Positions 8,064-18,633 of a stretch of 64,000 bases of DNA are shown here, piece by piece. This DNA comes from Thermococcus pacificus (GTDB lineage: Archaea; Methanobacteriota_B; Thermococci; Thermococcales; Thermococcaceae): contig NZ_CP015102.1 of the NCBI RefSeq assembly GCF_002214485.1, forward strand, positions 1,302,001-1,366,000, read 5' to 3'. The position numbers and the translations under genes are program-made. Below the pieces are notes generated by a model. The model was not told the DNA's origin. It made no database searches and was given only the letters and a program-made list of their open reading frames with translations. Position 1 is the stretch's first letter. Each line of letters starts with the position of its first letter.

Positions 8064-8323
8064 ATATTCCTCAAAATTTGTCCAGTTCCTCCTAATGATT
8101 TTATTACGGCCTTCATCGCCAGCTATGAAATTTCGTTACAAAATTCTAACAAAGTGCAACTTAATGTTCCATCACACGAACCGTTATTTTGGATTACTAG
8201 ACCGCTCTAATGCATCGCTTCCTAGATTCCCCGCGTGCGAGCAGATTTCTACCCCAAAGAAGGCCTTTAAACGTGATACACTTTTGAGCAACCGTTATAA
8301 AGCATCCCCCCTACCCGCTCACC

Positions 8324-8935
8324 ATGAGAACCTTTATCATCAAGGCCAACAGGGCCCACACAAAGGCGGATTTCAGCCTGACGGATCTGCCAGGCACGAG
8401 CGGTAGGATAGACCTGCTGTGCAGGTTCCTCAACTCAGCCTTCCTGCTCTCTCATGGCTTCAGGAAGAACGTCAGGGTCTGGCTCAGCCTCTACGGTCCG
8501 CCCAACCCGCCGAAGGCGATACGCTTTGAGGGCCAGCGTATGAGGCCCAAGACCCTCAACCCCGACGAGCTCAGCACGGCGAAGCTGATAATAAAGGCCC
8601 TGAAAGCTGGAGAAAACCTCCGCGAGCCAGGAAAGGAGCTCGAGGTTCTCCCCGGAATCTACGTCAGCAAACTCACCTTCGAGGACATCGTCAGGAGGAC
8701 TCTGAGAGGCTCTGCCCTCTACTACCTACATGAAGAGGGAAAGCCGATAGAAAAGGTCCACTTCCCGGCGAACGTCGCCTTCGTCCTGGGCGACCACGAG
8801 GGGTTAAGCAGAGAAGACGAGGCTTTTCTCGCCGGAATAGCGGAAAAGGTGAGCGTAGGGAAGAAGAGCTACCTCGCCTCCCACGTGGTGGCATACGTCA
8901 ACATCCACTTGGACTCGCTCACCCCTCCGCCCTGA
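8324..8935 (+). CDS. trmY: tRNA (pseudouridine-54-N1)-methyltransferase TrmY
   Basis: A 203-residue SPOUT-family methyltransferase. Recognisable are [19 protein letters not shown] at the N-terminus, the [18 protein letters not shown] segment, and the C-terminal knot region with [22 protein letters not shown] and [14 protein letters not shown]. TrmY converts pseudouridine 54 of archaeal tRNAs to N1-methylpseudouridine using S-adenosylmethionine. A TATA box at about 8292 places the transcript start close to the ATG, so the message is nearly leaderless. The 3' end overlaps the decayed gene on the opposite strand by 17 bp. Confidence 0.92.
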   Translation: MRTFIIKANRAHTKADFSLTDLPGTSGRIDLLCRFLNSAFLLSHGFRKNVRVWLSLYGPPNPPKAIRFEGQRMRPKTLNPDELSTAKLIIKALKAGENLREPGKELEVLPGIYVSKLTFEDIVRRTLRGSALYYLHEEGKPIEKVHFPANVAFVLGDHEGLSREDEAFLAGIAEKVSVGKKSYLASHVVAYVNIHLDSLTPPP

Positions 8936-9374
8936 GCTTCAGCGAGGTGTGCTCCTGCTTCAACTCCTCCAGCTTTTCGAGGAGCCCCTTGCTGGCTCCC
9001 CTCGGCCTGAGTGCCAGTTCCTCGAGCTCCTTTATCCTCCCCTCCAGAGCCCTCTCGCGCTCCTCCAGCTCCTCCATAGCCATGGCGAGCTTCTCCTCTT
9101 CGCTCCTCCGGTAGACCTCGATCTTAAGGCCGTCGTAGTACCACTCGATGGTGCCTTCCTGATGCTGAACGGCACTGTTATCCTCACCACGTCGCCCTTC
9201 TCGACCCCATCTCCTGGAGCCTCTCGAAGATGCGCTGGTTGATCTCCCCGGCGGCGCGGACAACTTTCTTGGGATCTACATTCTCCTTGTGATGGCGAAG
9301 AGAACACACCTGGCCTTGTAGGCGTAGCCAGAAGCTCAGACGAAGCCCGCGCTTAGCCTCACGACTGCTACCAC
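8919..9374 (-). pseudogene. Frameshifted DUF2258-like gene
   Basis: Reading the minus strand piecewise gives a coherent protein: GTG start near 9374, VVRLSAGFV, an in-frame TGA near 9336, ASGYAYKAR, then three frame changes near 9290, 9208 and 9158. They rejoin DPKKVVRAAGEINQRIFERL, VEKGDVVRITVPFSI and GTIEWYYDGLKIEVYRR. The intact C-terminus is a Glu-rich coiled coil (about 9130-8922). I associate this arrangement with the archaeal family DUF2258, function unknown. One stop plus three shifts make it a clear pseudogene. Confidence 0.82.
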
Positions 9375-9418
9375 AACCCTTTTAGCACAGGGAGGATAAA
9401 TAACTAACGGTGAGAAAA

Positions 9419-10090
9419 GTGAACATCCTCATCTTTGGGCCGCCTGGGAGTGGAAAGTCGACCCATTCTCGGACCATAGTGGAACGCTACGGTCTGATCT
9501 ATATCTCGTCGGGCGACATGATAAGGGCCGAGATATCAGCCGGAACCGAGCTCGGGAGAGAGATGAAGAGTTACCTCGAGCGGGGAGACCTAATCCCTGA
9601 CACGGTGGTCAACACTCTCATAATCTCAAAGCTGAGGCGCCACAGGAAGAATTTCATAATCGACGGCTACCCGAGGACGGCCGAGCAGGTTCTGGCCCTC
9701 GAAAACTACCTCTACGACCATGGGCTCAGCATCGACGTCGCCCTCGAGATATTCATCTCCAAGGATGAGAGCGTCGAGAGGATCTCCGGCAGGAGGATAT
9801 GCCCGAAGTGTGGGGCCGTCTACCACCTCAAGTACAGACCCTCCAGGGTGCCCAGGAAGTGCGACGTCTGCGGCACCGATTTAATCCAGAGAGACGACGA
9901 TAAACCCGAGATAGTGGCCAGGCGCTACGACCTCTACATAAAAAACATGGAGCCGATAATCAAGTTCTACAAGAAGCAGGGAGTGTATGTGAGGGTGGAC
10001 GGTCACGACAGTATAGAAGGCGTCTGGGAGCGCATAAGGCCCCTCCTAGATTACATCAAAGCCCGGGAGGACTCTTCCCAAGGAGGCTGA
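9419..10090 (+). CDS. adk: Adenylate kinase
   Basis: 223 residues. The P-loop GPPGSGKST is at residues 7-15, followed by SSGDMIR, DGYPRT and the lid. The lid carries a four-Cys zinc site at residues 128, 131, 148 and 151 (CPKC and CDVC). The enzyme balances AMP, ADP and ATP. Start chosen at GTG 9419 because GGTGA lies five bases upstream; an earlier GTG at 9410 has a poorly spaced site. The 3' end overlaps the opposite-strand gene by 35 bp. Confidence 0.95.
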   Translation: MNILIFGPPGSGKSTHSRTIVERYGLIYISSGDMIRAEISAGTELGREMKSYLERGDLIPDTVVNTLIISKLRRHRKNFIIDGYPRTAEQVLALENYLYDHGLSIDVALEIFISKDESVERISGRRICPKCGAVYHLKYRPSRVPRKCDVCGTDLIQRDDDKPEIVARRYDLYIKNMEPIIKFYKKQGVYVRVDGHDSIEGVWERIRPLLDYIKAREDSSQGG

Positions 10091-10817
10091 GCAGCCGTTT
10101 AATGTCTTCATCATTGGAGAGCTCCTTCACAAGGGCCTCTAGCCGTTCCTCTTCCCTCAACACAATTTTCATTGTCCTATCCTTTGGATCTATTATCCTG
10201 ACCTGAACTGGACATGCGCTTCCAAAGAGGGTCTTCATAAAGGAGCATGCCTTTGTCCTGACCCTTTCCGCGAGTTCATTCTTTTCAGCCTCGGACAGTT
10301 CTGCCTCCGCCTTTATGACAATCCTCAGAGAACCTGGCCCGTTAAGGGGCATGCTTACTGTGAGGGCCGATATTGCTATTCCCCACTCCTTTAGGGTTAT
10401 AACGAGCCCCCTACCCAAACGGTTGAGCCGCTCCAGCTTTTCATCGGGACCGTTAACTATGAGCTTGACATTGGCCTCCCAGCCATTCCTCTGGGGGGCT
10501 CTAACGAGCTCGAAGTCTTCCACCTCAAACCGAACCGAGTACAGCCTGCCGAATGTGGTGGTAGCGTCATCCGCCAGCTTCTCCAGAATACCTTGGACAG
10601 TCTCTTGTACGTCTATGGGAACGAAGCCCTCCATCCCTGAGATCACCAGCTTAAAGATTAGCCGGAGGGTTCTTCCCTCGGGGACAACCCTCACTTCAAT
10701 AGAGTCAAGCTGAATACCCAGGGCTTCAAGAGCCTCAGCTAATCTCGCAGCAAAGAGCTTGTTTATTATGGGATAATAGTTGGGGGGATCGACGTTCAGC
10801 AATCTTTTCACTTCCAA
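10056..10817 (-). CDS. Conserved-looking protein of unknown function
   Basis: 253 residues, soluble and acidic-basic mixed, with no signal peptide or membrane segment and no motif I recognise. It appears to contain two alpha/beta halves (RTLRLIFKLVISGMEGFVPIDV and GSLRIVIKAEAEL) and a C-terminal helical region (EERLEALVKEL). The start is either TTG 10817 or GTG 10811. A TATA-like CCCTTAAAG near 10840 would make the message almost leaderless. It is antisense to the last 35 bases of adk, so the two may influence each other. Confidence 0.6.
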   Translation of the reverse strand: MEVKRLLNVDPPNYYPIINKLFAARLAEALEALGIQLDSIEVRVVPEGRTLRLIFKLVISGMEGFVPIDVQETVQGILEKLADDATTTFGRLYSVRFEVEDFELVRAPQRNGWEANVKLIVNGPDEKLERLNRLGRGLVITLKEWGIAISALTVSMPLNGPGSLRIVIKAEAELSEAEKNELAERVRTKACSFMKTLFGSACPVQVRIIDPKDRTMKIVLREEERLEALVKELSNDEDIKRLLSLLGKSPPGL

Positions 10818-10969
10818 TTAATCCTAAGGCAAAAATCACTTTAAGGGTTTCTATGGAAGGTCTCTCAGGTGTGCCTGATGAATGCTAGTTTTGCGCCACT
10901 TTCAGGGAGATCACGGGAAGAAGGCAAAGAGGTCTCAGAAAACCCGGAGACGTAAAAATGGCCAGGATT

Positions 10970-10988
10970 GGGAGGGCTCAGCCCTCCC
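10970..10988 (-). terminator. Hairpin over the aglB stop codon
   Basis: A perfect 8-bp stem GGGAGGGC/GCCCTCCC with a three-base loop that is itself the aglB stop codon. It would fold at the very end of the aglB message. Confidence 0.4.
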
Positions 10989-13875
10989 AGACAACGTACT
11001 CCTTCTTCGTTATGAATATCGGCTCGATTCTCTTCCTGACGATCACGACCTTGTCCTCACCGTACTTCTTGTATAGTTCCTGGATGTAGTTCTCGAAGAC
11101 GTTCTCAGGCATTGAGGCCTTCGCAGTTATGACGTTGTCTCCAGCTTTGACGCTGAGGCTCTTGACAGGGACGTAGGTTATGATGTCCTGGTGTGGTTCC
11201 AGGTAGAAGTTGTCCTTCTCTATGTCCTTGCCGTTGGGGGCGACGTAGTATACGATGCTGGCCCTCAGGGTGAGCTGGACGTCGCTGTAGTCCTTTCTGA
11301 ACGCCGCTTTCAGCTCAAGGTTGCCACTCTGCCCTTCTTCCAGGATGTAGCTCGGGTTTGCAACTTTCCCGTCGACCTTGGGCTCGCCGTTGAGCACGCC
11401 GACCGGGCCGTCCTGGACTAGGATGAAACGGTAGTCCGTGGCGTTTGGCACAACGAGGCTGACCTCGACGGGGGTCTCGTTGAGGTAGTTGATGTTCAGG
11501 TTCTCGGCTAGGACTTCCTTCTTAACAAGGGTGGTGCCGTTGTAAGCTTCAAAAACCAGAGTGGCGTTCTTAACGTCCCTTCCGAAGGCAGATATCCAGA
11601 GACGGAGCTTCTGCTCCCCGAGCGGGAGCTTTCCACCGCTCATTGTGCTGTAGAAGGGCACCCACGTGCTGTTCTGGTACTTATCGATCCTGTAAACCGC
11701 GAAGGGCCTGAACTGGTACACCGAGACACCGCCGTTGCTGTAGGTCGGCTTGAAGTTGGCGAAGAGCTTCTGCGCATCCCACGGCTCGTAGGAGTAGGGG
11801 AGCTGGAAGGCCAGTCTAACGAAGTTGCTGAAGGCCACGTTCTTGTACGCCAGCATTCCGTAGTCGCCGAAGACGTAAAGCACGTAGGGGATGTCCCCCC
11901 TACCCGGTATGGTCTGGCCCCTCGAGAGGTCAAGGGTCATAACCGGTTGGTATGCCCCCTGGGAGGTTCCAACGTAGACGACCGTCTTTCCGCTCTCGTT
12001 GACGTACTGAATGTACTGTTTGGGTATGAGCTGGAACATCGGGACGTGGCCGTACTCGTAGTAATCTATCGCGCCGCCGAGGTAGCTTATGGCGTTGAAC
12101 TTGTAGATGTCCCGCTGCCAGGTTATCATGTAGTTGAGCTCCCATGCCTCGAAGTCCTGCTCGGCCTCGTTCCCGTAGTGGGAGAAGAAGTCTGCAACGA
12201 TGTAGCGCCTGTCATAAGCGTGACCGCCGTCGGTTGCGCTTCTTCTCTGCGAGAGAAGACTCGACTCAATCCAGTAGCCGTAGTCCCACCAGCTGGTGGC
12301 GCTGTCGAGCGGGTTGGAGTTCTCCTTCAACCAGTTGAGTACGTTCACCCAGTCTGCTGGAACGGAGCCCTGAGACTTTGAATATGAGACTGCTACAGAC
12401 TTTACGTCTCTAGCTTCGACGTAGGGGATTATAAGCAGGAATATTAGAAGGATTGCATAGAGGGCCTTCGTCCCCATGTTCTCCTTCATGTTCTCCACGT
12501 AGATGAATATTTCTGCCATGACAATACCCGCAAGGAGTACTACTGTCCCCGAAGCCTGGAAAATGAAACGCACTGCACTTAGGAGAAGGTAGAGAGAGCC
12601 AAAGTAATAAGCCACGATGAAAATCTCCTTGTATCCTGAAAGATCCTGTTTAATGAGCTTCAGTATAAAACGGGAAAGCACAATAACAAAACCGGCCAAG
12701 GAAAGCAGGAACAAAGCACCGTCTTTTCCAACGTATTGGCGAAGATTCGCGTTATAGACGTAGTGAATACTGAAAGAGTCCTTGATATAACCCCAGCTGG
12801 TTCTGGCGAGCTCAGCGACCGTCTGGTAGAGTGGGTTGGACTGGTATGCCGCGCCCATGAACTTGAGGAGGTCCCGTCCGAAGTAGCCGTAGAAGGCAAG
12901 GAAACCGACGACCGCTATGGCAAGTATGGTCCCGAACCTGTGCTTCTTGTCTGAGTAGTTGAGTCCAAGCCTCTCACCGTAGAGCATCACCACAACGAGG
13001 GCTGAGAGGGCTATGAAGGCCTCGAGGGCGAAGATGAGGAAGCCCTTGATGCCTATGAAGCCTGTGTAAGACACGCCCAGACCGAGCAGGAGGGAGAGGC
13101 CGTAAAGGGTGAAGTAGTCCCTCACGAAGTCCCTCAGAGTCTCCATCATTCCGAAGGTGAAGAATACGACGACAGTTATGCCTGCGACCAGGAGGAGTAT
13201 GCCCACACCGAAGTTGCTTCCTGTCCAGACTCCCATGTATAGGACGCTCGTGACCAGAAACATCACCGCGCCGAGCACCTTCTTCCAGTTCCACTCCTTC
13301 TCGTCGAGGTAGACCAGCAGGAAGTAGACCGCGAAGAGGAAGAACATCATAAAGGGCCCTTCACCACGGTTGTTGCCAGACATGGTCTTGGTGAAGCTGG
13401 CGTAGGAGAAGGCCATGAAGGCCGCTCCCCAGATGCCGGCCCAGTCAGAGTGGAGCTTCCTTCCAAGGAGGTAGACGGCTATGACGGTCATCGCTCCCAC
13501 GAACGGCGGCCAGACCTTGAAGGCTTGAAGTTCGCTCCACCCAAAGAGGGCGTGGGTTATCTTGTAGAAGGCTGCCTGAACCGTGTAAAGACCCAGGTAG
13601 CCGGTGGCCTTTATGCCGGTTGGAGGCTCTGCGTAGGCGAAGTACTTGGGTATCCACTCTGTTATGGCCTGCCTGTACATCTCGTAGTGGAAGAACGTGT
13701 CAGGGTCGAGGAAGGTTTTGTAGTTGGAGGTTATGTTCCTAAGTCTGAAGCCCAGGTATGCCAGCAGGAGTGCTATGAATGGAAGGCCGTAGCCCTTGAA
13801 AATGGAATAGTATCTTGAGGGGGAAGCTCCCACCTCTTTCTTCTTTTGTTTCTCCTTAACGTCAGTTTTCACCAT
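10978..13875 (-). CDS. aglB: AglB, oligosaccharyltransferase (STT3 family)
   Basis: About 965 residues. The N-terminal half has around a dozen membrane segments, with the DPDTFFHYEMYRQ loop carrying the catalytic acidic residues. The C-terminal soluble domain contains WWDYG at residues 529-533, the acceptor-sequon binding motif. The enzyme transfers lipid-linked glycan to Asn in N-X-S/T of secreted proteins; the sequon-rich secreted protein at 51-52 kb is a natural client. Start chosen at ATG 13875 after GAGGTGATTCCC, eleven bases beyond glmS, so the two are probably one operon linking amino-sugar supply to glycosylation. A more distal start is possible but lacks a ribosome-binding site. Confidence 0.95.
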   Translation of the reverse strand: MVKTDVKEKQKKKEVGASPSRYYSIFKGYGLPFIALLLAYLGFRLRNITSNYKTFLDPDTFFHYEMYRQAITEWIPKYFAYAEPPTGIKATGYLGLYTVQAAFYKITHALFGWSELQAFKVWPPFVGAMTVIAVYLLGRKLHSDWAGIWGAAFMAFSYASFTKTMSGNNRGEGPFMMFFLFAVYFLLVYLDEKEWNWKKVLGAVMFLVTSVLYMGVWTGSNFGVGILLLVAGITVVVFFTFGMMETLRDFVRDYFTLYGLSLLLGLGVSYTGFIGIKGFLIFALEAFIALSALVVVMLYGERLGLNYSDKKHRFGTILAIAVVGFLAFYGYFGRDLLKFMGAAYQSNPLYQTVAELARTSWGYIKDSFSIHYVYNANLRQYVGKDGALFLLSLAGFVIVLSRFILKLIKQDLSGYKEIFIVAYYFGSLYLLLSAVRFIFQASGTVVLLAGIVMAEIFIYVENMKENMGTKALYAILLIFLLIIPYVEARDVKSVAVSYSKSQGSVPADWVNVLNWLKENSNPLDSATSWWDYGYWIESSLLSQRRSATDGGHAYDRRYIVADFFSHYGNEAEQDFEAWELNYMITWQRDIYKFNAISYLGGAIDYYEYGHVPMFQLIPKQYIQYVNESGKTVVYVGTSQGAYQPVMTLDLSRGQTIPGRGDIPYVLYVFGDYGMLAYKNVAFSNFVRLAFQLPYSYEPWDAQKLFANFKPTYSNGGVSVYQFRPFAVYRIDKYQNSTWVPFYSTMSGGKLPLGEQKLRLWISAFGRDVKNATLVFEAYNGTTLVKKEVLAENLNINYLNETPVEVSLVVPNATDYRFILVQDGPVGVLNGEPKVDGKVANPSYILEEGQSGNLELKAAFRKDYSDVQLTLRASIVYYVAPNGKDIEKDNFYLEPHQDIITYVPVKSLSVKAGDNVITAKASMPENVFENYIQELYKKYGEDKVVIVRKRIEPIFITKKEYVVWEG

Positions 13876-13885
13876 GGGAATCACC

Positions 13886-15694
13886 TCATTCGACTGTAAC
13901 AGATTTTGCAAGGTTCCTCGGCTTATCGGGGTCGTTGCCCCTCAAAACCGCCATGTGATATGCTATGAGCTGGAGGGGAACTACATAAACTATCGGGCTG
14001 AGGAGTTCGTCCATATCCGGCATCCGGATGAAGGCGTTGGAGACGCGTCCCAGCTCTTCGCTGTCCCCAAGGGAGATTATAAACGCGCCCCTCGCACGCG
14101 ATTCCTCTATGTTGCCCACGATCTTGTCGAAGGTCTTCCCGCTGGGGGCTACCGCGACCACGGGGACGCCATCCTCGAGCAGTGCCAGCGGCCCGTGCTT
14201 CAGCTCACCGGCGCTCAGCCCCTCGGCGTGGATGTAGCTTATCTCCTTGAGCTTGAGGGCGCCTTCGAGAGCCGTGGGAACGCTTACTCCCCTGCCGATG
14301 TAGAAGAAGTCCCTCTTATCTACCAGACTCTCGGCCAGCTCTTTAATGCCCCCGTCGTGTTTTAAGACTTCCTCAACAAGGTTCGGGACGGCCTTCAGGC
14401 CCGCCTCAAGCTCGTCGAGATAGTCCTCGTCGGCGGTTCCGAGGATCCTGGCCAGCTCAATGGCGAGCATGGTCAGGACGGTCAGCTGCGTGGTGTAGGT
14501 CTTGGTCGCCGCAACACCAATTTCCGGACCGGCGTGGGTGTAGAGCGTCAAATCCGCTATTCTCGTCGCCATGCTTCCGACGACGTTGACTATCGCGAGC
14601 ACCTTTGCGCCCTTCTTCTTCGCCAGCTTCATTGCCGCGAGGGTGTCGGCCGTTTCTCCGCTCTGGGTTATCGCAATCACGAGGGTGTCTTCGTCGATTA
14701 TATCCTCGAATTCATAGCGGAACTCGCTCGCGTCTTCGACTATGGGAACCTTCTTCGCGAGGCGCTGGAAGAGGTACCTGCCAACCATACCCGCGTGGTA
14801 CGACGTTCCCATCGCAACTATGAAGATTTTGTCGTACTTCGCTATCTCCCTGGCGACGGCATTTATGACGTCAGCGTTGCCGTGGATGGCGTCCTTTATT
14901 GCCCTCGGCTGCTCGTATATCTCCTTGAGCATGAAGTGCGGGAACCCGGCCTTTTCGGCCATCTCAAGGGTCCACCCTATTTCGTGGACGGGCTTTTCGA
15001 CGACTTCTCCGGTGTCGAGGTTCTTGACCACCCAGGAGTCCTTCGTGATGACCGCGTACTCCCTGTCGTCGAGGAAAACGACCCTGTTCGTGTACTCCAG
15101 AAACGCCGGGACGTCGCTGGCGGCGAAGTTCTCACCGTCACCGATTCCCAAAACGAGAGGGCTCTCGTTCCTGACGAAGTAGAGCCTGTCGGGTTCCCCA
15201 GTGTATATTATTCCAAGGGCGAAGGAACCCCGAAGTTTGAGAAGGGCCTTCCTCATGGCCTGCTCGAAATCCGACTCTCCCCTGAGCTCCTCCTCGATCA
15301 GGTGGGCTATTACCTCGGTATCGGTGTCGCTCTCGAACCTGTGGCCTTTTGCCACGAGTTCGTCCTTAATCTCGGCGAAGTTCTCTATTATACCGTTGTG
15401 AACGAGTGCTATCCTTCCAGTGCAGTCAGTTTGAGGATGAGCGTTAACATCGTTGGGGACCCCGTGGGTAGCCCAGCGCGTGTGACCGATGCCCCTCTTC
15501 CCGGGCATCTCAAGGAGGCCAAGCCTCTCGATCAGCTCATCTATCCTGCCGGCACCCTTCTTTATGAAGAGCCTCCTCCCATCTTCCGTTACAATCCCCG
15601 CAGAATCGTATCCCCTGTATTCGAGTCTCTTGAGTCCTTTGACTATCACCTGGCAGGCAGGCCTGTCCCCGATGTACCCTATTATTCCACACAC
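13886..15694 (-). CDS. glmS: Glutamine-fructose-6-phosphate aminotransferase
   Basis: 602 residues. It begins GTG TGT GGA, placing the catalytic Cys directly after the initiator as needed for Ntn amidotransferases (CGIIGYIG). The glutaminase half includes the [16 protein letters not shown] and [11 protein letters not shown] blocks. Two SIS domains follow, with [16 protein letters not shown] and [11 protein letters not shown], and the C-terminus ends KSVTVE as in the family. It makes glucosamine-6-phosphate, the first step towards UDP-GlcNAc. The start at 15694 is preceded by GGGTGGTTGCC. It is upstream of aglB. Confidence 0.96.
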   Translation of the reverse strand: MCGIIGYIGDRPACQVIVKGLKRLEYRGYDSAGIVTEDGRRLFIKKGAGRIDELIERLGLLEMPGKRGIGHTRWATHGVPNDVNAHPQTDCTGRIALVHNGIIENFAEIKDELVAKGHRFESDTDTEVIAHLIEEELRGESDFEQAMRKALLKLRGSFALGIIYTGEPDRLYFVRNESPLVLGIGDGENFAASDVPAFLEYTNRVVFLDDREYAVITKDSWVVKNLDTGEVVEKPVHEIGWTLEMAEKAGFPHFMLKEIYEQPRAIKDAIHGNADVINAVAREIAKYDKIFIVAMGTSYHAGMVGRYLFQRLAKKVPIVEDASEFRYEFEDIIDEDTLVIAITQSGETADTLAAMKLAKKKGAKVLAIVNVVGSMATRIADLTLYTHAGPEIGVAATKTYTTQLTVLTMLAIELARILGTADEDYLDELEAGLKAVPNLVEEVLKHDGGIKELAESLVDKRDFFYIGRGVSVPTALEGALKLKEISYIHAEGLSAGELKHGPLALLEDGVPVVAVAPSGKTFDKIVGNIEESRARGAFIISLGDSEELGRVSNAFIRMPDMDELLSPIVYVVPLQLIAYHMAVLRGNDPDKPRNLAKSVTVE

Positions 15695-15848
15695 GGCAAC
15701 CACCCGCTTTTACTCTCTTCCTCGATAAACCGCCGGGAGTTAAAAGCCTTTCTCAGGGGGGCTTTCCGTGTATTCATATACCCTTTGGTTCAGCTTTCGA
15801 TAGGAAAAAGCCTTTATAGTCCTTGGGATACCTATTTCGGGTGGACCG

Positions 15849-16043
15849 ATGGACAAGACCCTTGACGAGTTCCTCAGGAGCACCGTCCGGAAGGTTAAAC
15901 CAGAGGAAGAGCCACGCAAGAGGAAGAAGCGCCTCAAACCGACCAGCCTCGAGTCTTTTCTGCCAGAGGAGCATGTGAATTACTTTAAACAGCTCCGCAT
16001 CGGCTCGAAGAGGATAAGGAACGCGAGGATAGAGGAGCTATAA
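15849..16043 (+). CDS. Small basic protein, unknown
   Basis: 64 residues, rich in Lys/Arg and Glu, with the stretch [13 protein letters not shown] in the middle and no membrane segment. A TATA-like CTTTATAGTCC lies about 35 bases upstream and GGGTGG precedes the ATG. Its stop overlaps the end of the convergent methyltransferase gene by six bases. I do not recognise it; nucleic-acid binding is only suggested by charge. Confidence 0.6.
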   Translation: MDKTLDEFLRSTVRKVKPEEEPRKRKKRLKPTSLESFLPEEHVNYFKQLRIGSKRIRNARIEEL

Positions 16044-17189
16044 CCCCTCCGCTATCACCGCTCTATCTCCCAGCTGGAAGACGAAGGCCCTTCTCTCGCC
16101 GCTCAGGTTTGCCTCCACGCGCTTCCTGAACCTCCAGTACTCACCGTCAGGCACACTTATCCTGAGCGTCGCCCTGCCAAAGCCCTCCTTCCTCAGGAAG
16201 TCGTTTATCCTGACGGGGTGGAACGGGACGATCCCAACGACGCGGTAGGTTCTCTTGAGGTAGGGACTCCTGATCTCCTCGTCCCCGGTCGCCAAAACGC
16301 GCCTCTTCTCGCGGAGGAGCATCCTCGCCTCAACAGGGAGGAGATGAAGCAGTTCGTTTATCAGGTCAGCATAGTCGACCGACTGCGGGATCTCGTAGAG
16401 GTATTCACCTGGCTCATCCGTCCACTCAACGATGTTCTCAAGGTTCGGGTCGCTCTCGACCCTGGCTCCAGCCGGTAGAATGACCGCGCTCCTCTCGGCC
16501 CTCGCCAGCGGCTCGGTGTAGAAAGTGAGCCTGTTGAGGGCCCCGAAGAGATCTATGTACTCGAACTCGCCCTTCCATGGAACCCTCTCGCGCCTGATCT
16601 GGGGTGGGAGGTCAAAGATGAAGGCGTCGGTTTTCCTGCCGTATGCCCTGTAGACCTCCAGCGGGCTCGGCAGAAGGTCTTCGAGCCTTCTTTCAGGCAT
16701 CTCCGGGGGCCTCGCGGGATCAGAGAAGATCACCTCCGCATCAATCTTCTCAGCGATCTCGGGCGAGAGTGAGTCCGCGTTTATGAACTCGATGTTCGAG
16801 ACGCCGTACTTCTCGGCGTTCCTCCTCGCGAACTCCACCTTGAGCGGGTCGATGTCGATCCCATAGGCCCTCTCAACATTCATCGCGTAGAAGATGAGCT
16901 GGATTCCAATGCCACAGGAGACGTCGGCGATGCTCTTTACTCCAAACTCCTTGAGACGCCTGGCGCGGTATTTAGCAACCTCCTCGTGGGTTGAGTAGCG
17001 CAGCCCCTGAAGGTCCATCCAGAGGTCGTCGCGTGAGAACTTGTCCCTGGCTTTTATCCTCGCCCTTGCTATCTCGGCTATGAGCTCCCAGTCCTCACCA
17101 AGCCTCGCGCGGAGCTTCCTCTCGTCAAGGCCGCGCCTTATCAGCTCGACCGCTTCCCTGACCTTCTCCTCGCTTATTTTCTCCAGCAT
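16038..17189 (-). CDS. Class I SAM-dependent methyltransferase with THUMP-like C-terminus
   Basis: 383 residues. The first 80 or so are helical. The Rossmann domain has motif I as [13 protein letters not shown], motif II as [12 protein letters not shown], and a motif IV variant [11 protein letters not shown]. The C-terminal 100 residues resemble the THUMP-like domain found with such enzymes. RNA is the likely substrate. GTTTTTAAGCC sits about 28 bases before the ATG, so translation is probably leaderless. Confidence 0.7.
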   Translation of the reverse strand: MLEKISEEKVREAVELIRRGLDERKLRARLGEDWELIAEIARARIKARDKFSRDDLWMDLQGLRYSTHEEVAKYRARRLKEFGVKSIADVSCGIGIQLIFYAMNVERAYGIDIDPLKVEFARRNAEKYGVSNIEFINADSLSPEIAEKIDAEVIFSDPARPPEMPERRLEDLLPSPLEVYRAYGRKTDAFIFDLPPQIRRERVPWKGEFEYIDLFGALNRLTFYTEPLARAERSAVILPAGARVESDPNLENIVEWTDEPGEYLYEIPQSVDYADLINELLHLLPVEARMLLREKRRVLATGDEEIRSPYLKRTYRVVGIVPFHPVRINDFLRKEGFGRATLRISVPDGEYWRFRKRVEANLSGERRAFVFQLGDRAVIAEGL

Positions 17190-17249
17190 GTTTTCGCCTA
17201 AGGAGAGAGGCTTAAAAACATTGCCCGCGATAGTTCCAGAGGTGGTTCA

Positions 17250-18629
17250 ATGGACTGGAGGAAAGTCACCTTCGCTCTAATACTCCTCATCACTATGGCG
17301 GGCTCCTTCTGGTACGTCTACGACTTCGCCTCACAGCCGGTTTTTCACGACTACGTCAGCGACGAGGTCTGGTACGTCCCCGCGAGCAGAAACATCCTCC
17401 ACCGGCTCGGGGTTACCCTCACCTACGTGAACGAGAGCAGCGGCTCGATGGGAGTGAACGTCATCTTCTTGAATCAGAGCGTTGGGGTAAAGTACCAGTA
17501 CGACGTCGAGAAGATAGCTCTGAGGCACGGGGCCACCTACGAGAAGGAGTACCTTAAGTTCCCGGGAGTTTATTTCGAGATTCCTCCGGAGCAATTCGAT
17601 GCTTTTCTGGATGACCTGTCGTCTTCTCTTCCCGGAGAGGTCTACTACGTCGTTCCCGGCTTCTGGTATCCTGACAAGGAGAACATACAGGACTACCTCA
17701 ACACCGAGCACCCCTTCCTCGGGAAGGACTTCATAATGCTTGGCATGCTCATCGAGGATAGGCCCGTGAACTGGCGGGTTCCTGGCATAGTAGCATTCGT
17801 TTTAACGGAGCTCCTCGTGGCCCTGGCAACCTACAGGATAAGCAAGAGCTACCTCGCCGCCATCATAGCGCTGGTCTTCACGGTCGCCGACCCGACGCTT
17901 CAGGCTATGTCCACCGTTGCCATGCTCGACATCTACGTCGCCTTTGGGGTTGCCCTCTTCGTCTTCTTCCTCGCCTATGAAAAGGACCGCTGGGCGGCGT
18001 TTGCGGCCGGACTGGCAGGGGCAACGAAGCTCAGCGGCGGCTTCGGCTGGCCAGTGCTCCTGGTCAGGGCCTTCAAACGGGAGAAGAGTATAGTTGGCTT
18101 CCTTCTCACTGTGTTCGTGCTTCCCGCTCTCGGCTTCCTGCTCCCGAATGTTCCTGCGATGGTCGCGGTCGGGCCGGAGAAGTGGCTCAGGGACTTCCTC
18201 GGGAGCTTTAAATGGCACCTCTCCAACAAGGGCGGCCACCCGGCGGCTTCGCCGGTTTGGGAGTGGTTCGTGAACAAGAAAGCCTTCGCGCTGCACTACG
18301 ACCCCAACGTGTTCGCCCAGACCGACCCGTTCCTCCTCCTCTCGATGGTGCTCTTCATCTTCGCCCTCCCGTGGCTTTACAGGAGAAAGAACGGCCTTCT
18401 TGCCCCATTCAGCATCTTCTGGAGTACTGTCTTCTTCTTCACACTGCAGTACGTCCTCGGGGGAACTACTCAGTTCAGCTTCTACGCCACGGCCCTTGTT
18501 CCGCCCGCTGCTGTCGTTATGGGCGTTGCTCTCAGAGAACTCCTCCGCTGGGAGGCCTTCACGAACTCCCTGTGGCTCTACCTTGAGTGGCTGCTGGAGG
18601 TAAAGGACAGTGTGAGGCTGAGGAGATGA
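17250..18629 (+). CDS. Membrane glycosyltransferase of the PMT/ArnT type
   Basis: 459 residues with an N-terminal membrane helix and then a large extracytoplasmic first loop. The motif DYVSDEVWYVPASRNILHRLG has the paired acidic residues of GT-C transferases that use dolichyl-phosphate sugars. Many helices follow (VALATYRISKSYLAAIIALVF and others), including GATKLSGGFGWPVLLV. It likely adds mannose or another sugar to lipid-linked or protein-bound glycans outside the cell. The ATG follows AGAGGTGGTTCA. Confidence 0.75.
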   Translation: MDWRKVTFALILLITMAGSFWYVYDFASQPVFHDYVSDEVWYVPASRNILHRLGVTLTYVNESSGSMGVNVIFLNQSVGVKYQYDVEKIALRHGATYEKEYLKFPGVYFEIPPEQFDAFLDDLSSSLPGEVYYVVPGFWYPDKENIQDYLNTEHPFLGKDFIMLGMLIEDRPVNWRVPGIVAFVLTELLVALATYRISKSYLAAIIALVFTVADPTLQAMSTVAMLDIYVAFGVALFVFFLAYEKDRWAAFAAGLAGATKLSGGFGWPVLLVRAFKREKSIVGFLLTVFVLPALGFLLPNVPAMVAVGPEKWLRDFLGSFKWHLSNKGGHPAASPVWEWFVNKKAFALHYDPNVFAQTDPFLLLSMVLFIFALPWLYRRKNGLLAPFSIFWSTVFFFTLQYVLGGTTQFSFYATALVPPAAVVMGVALRELLRWEAFTNSLWLYLEWLLEVKDSVRLRR

Positions 18630-18633
18630 TGAA

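Noticed and set aside
10870-10920. Box C/D sRNA from the TGATGA near 10877
   Set aside because: No D or D' box follows within guide distance.
14534-15865. A 443-codon open frame antisense to glmS
   Set aside because: glmS is certain on the other strand; this frame has no start signal and no family features.
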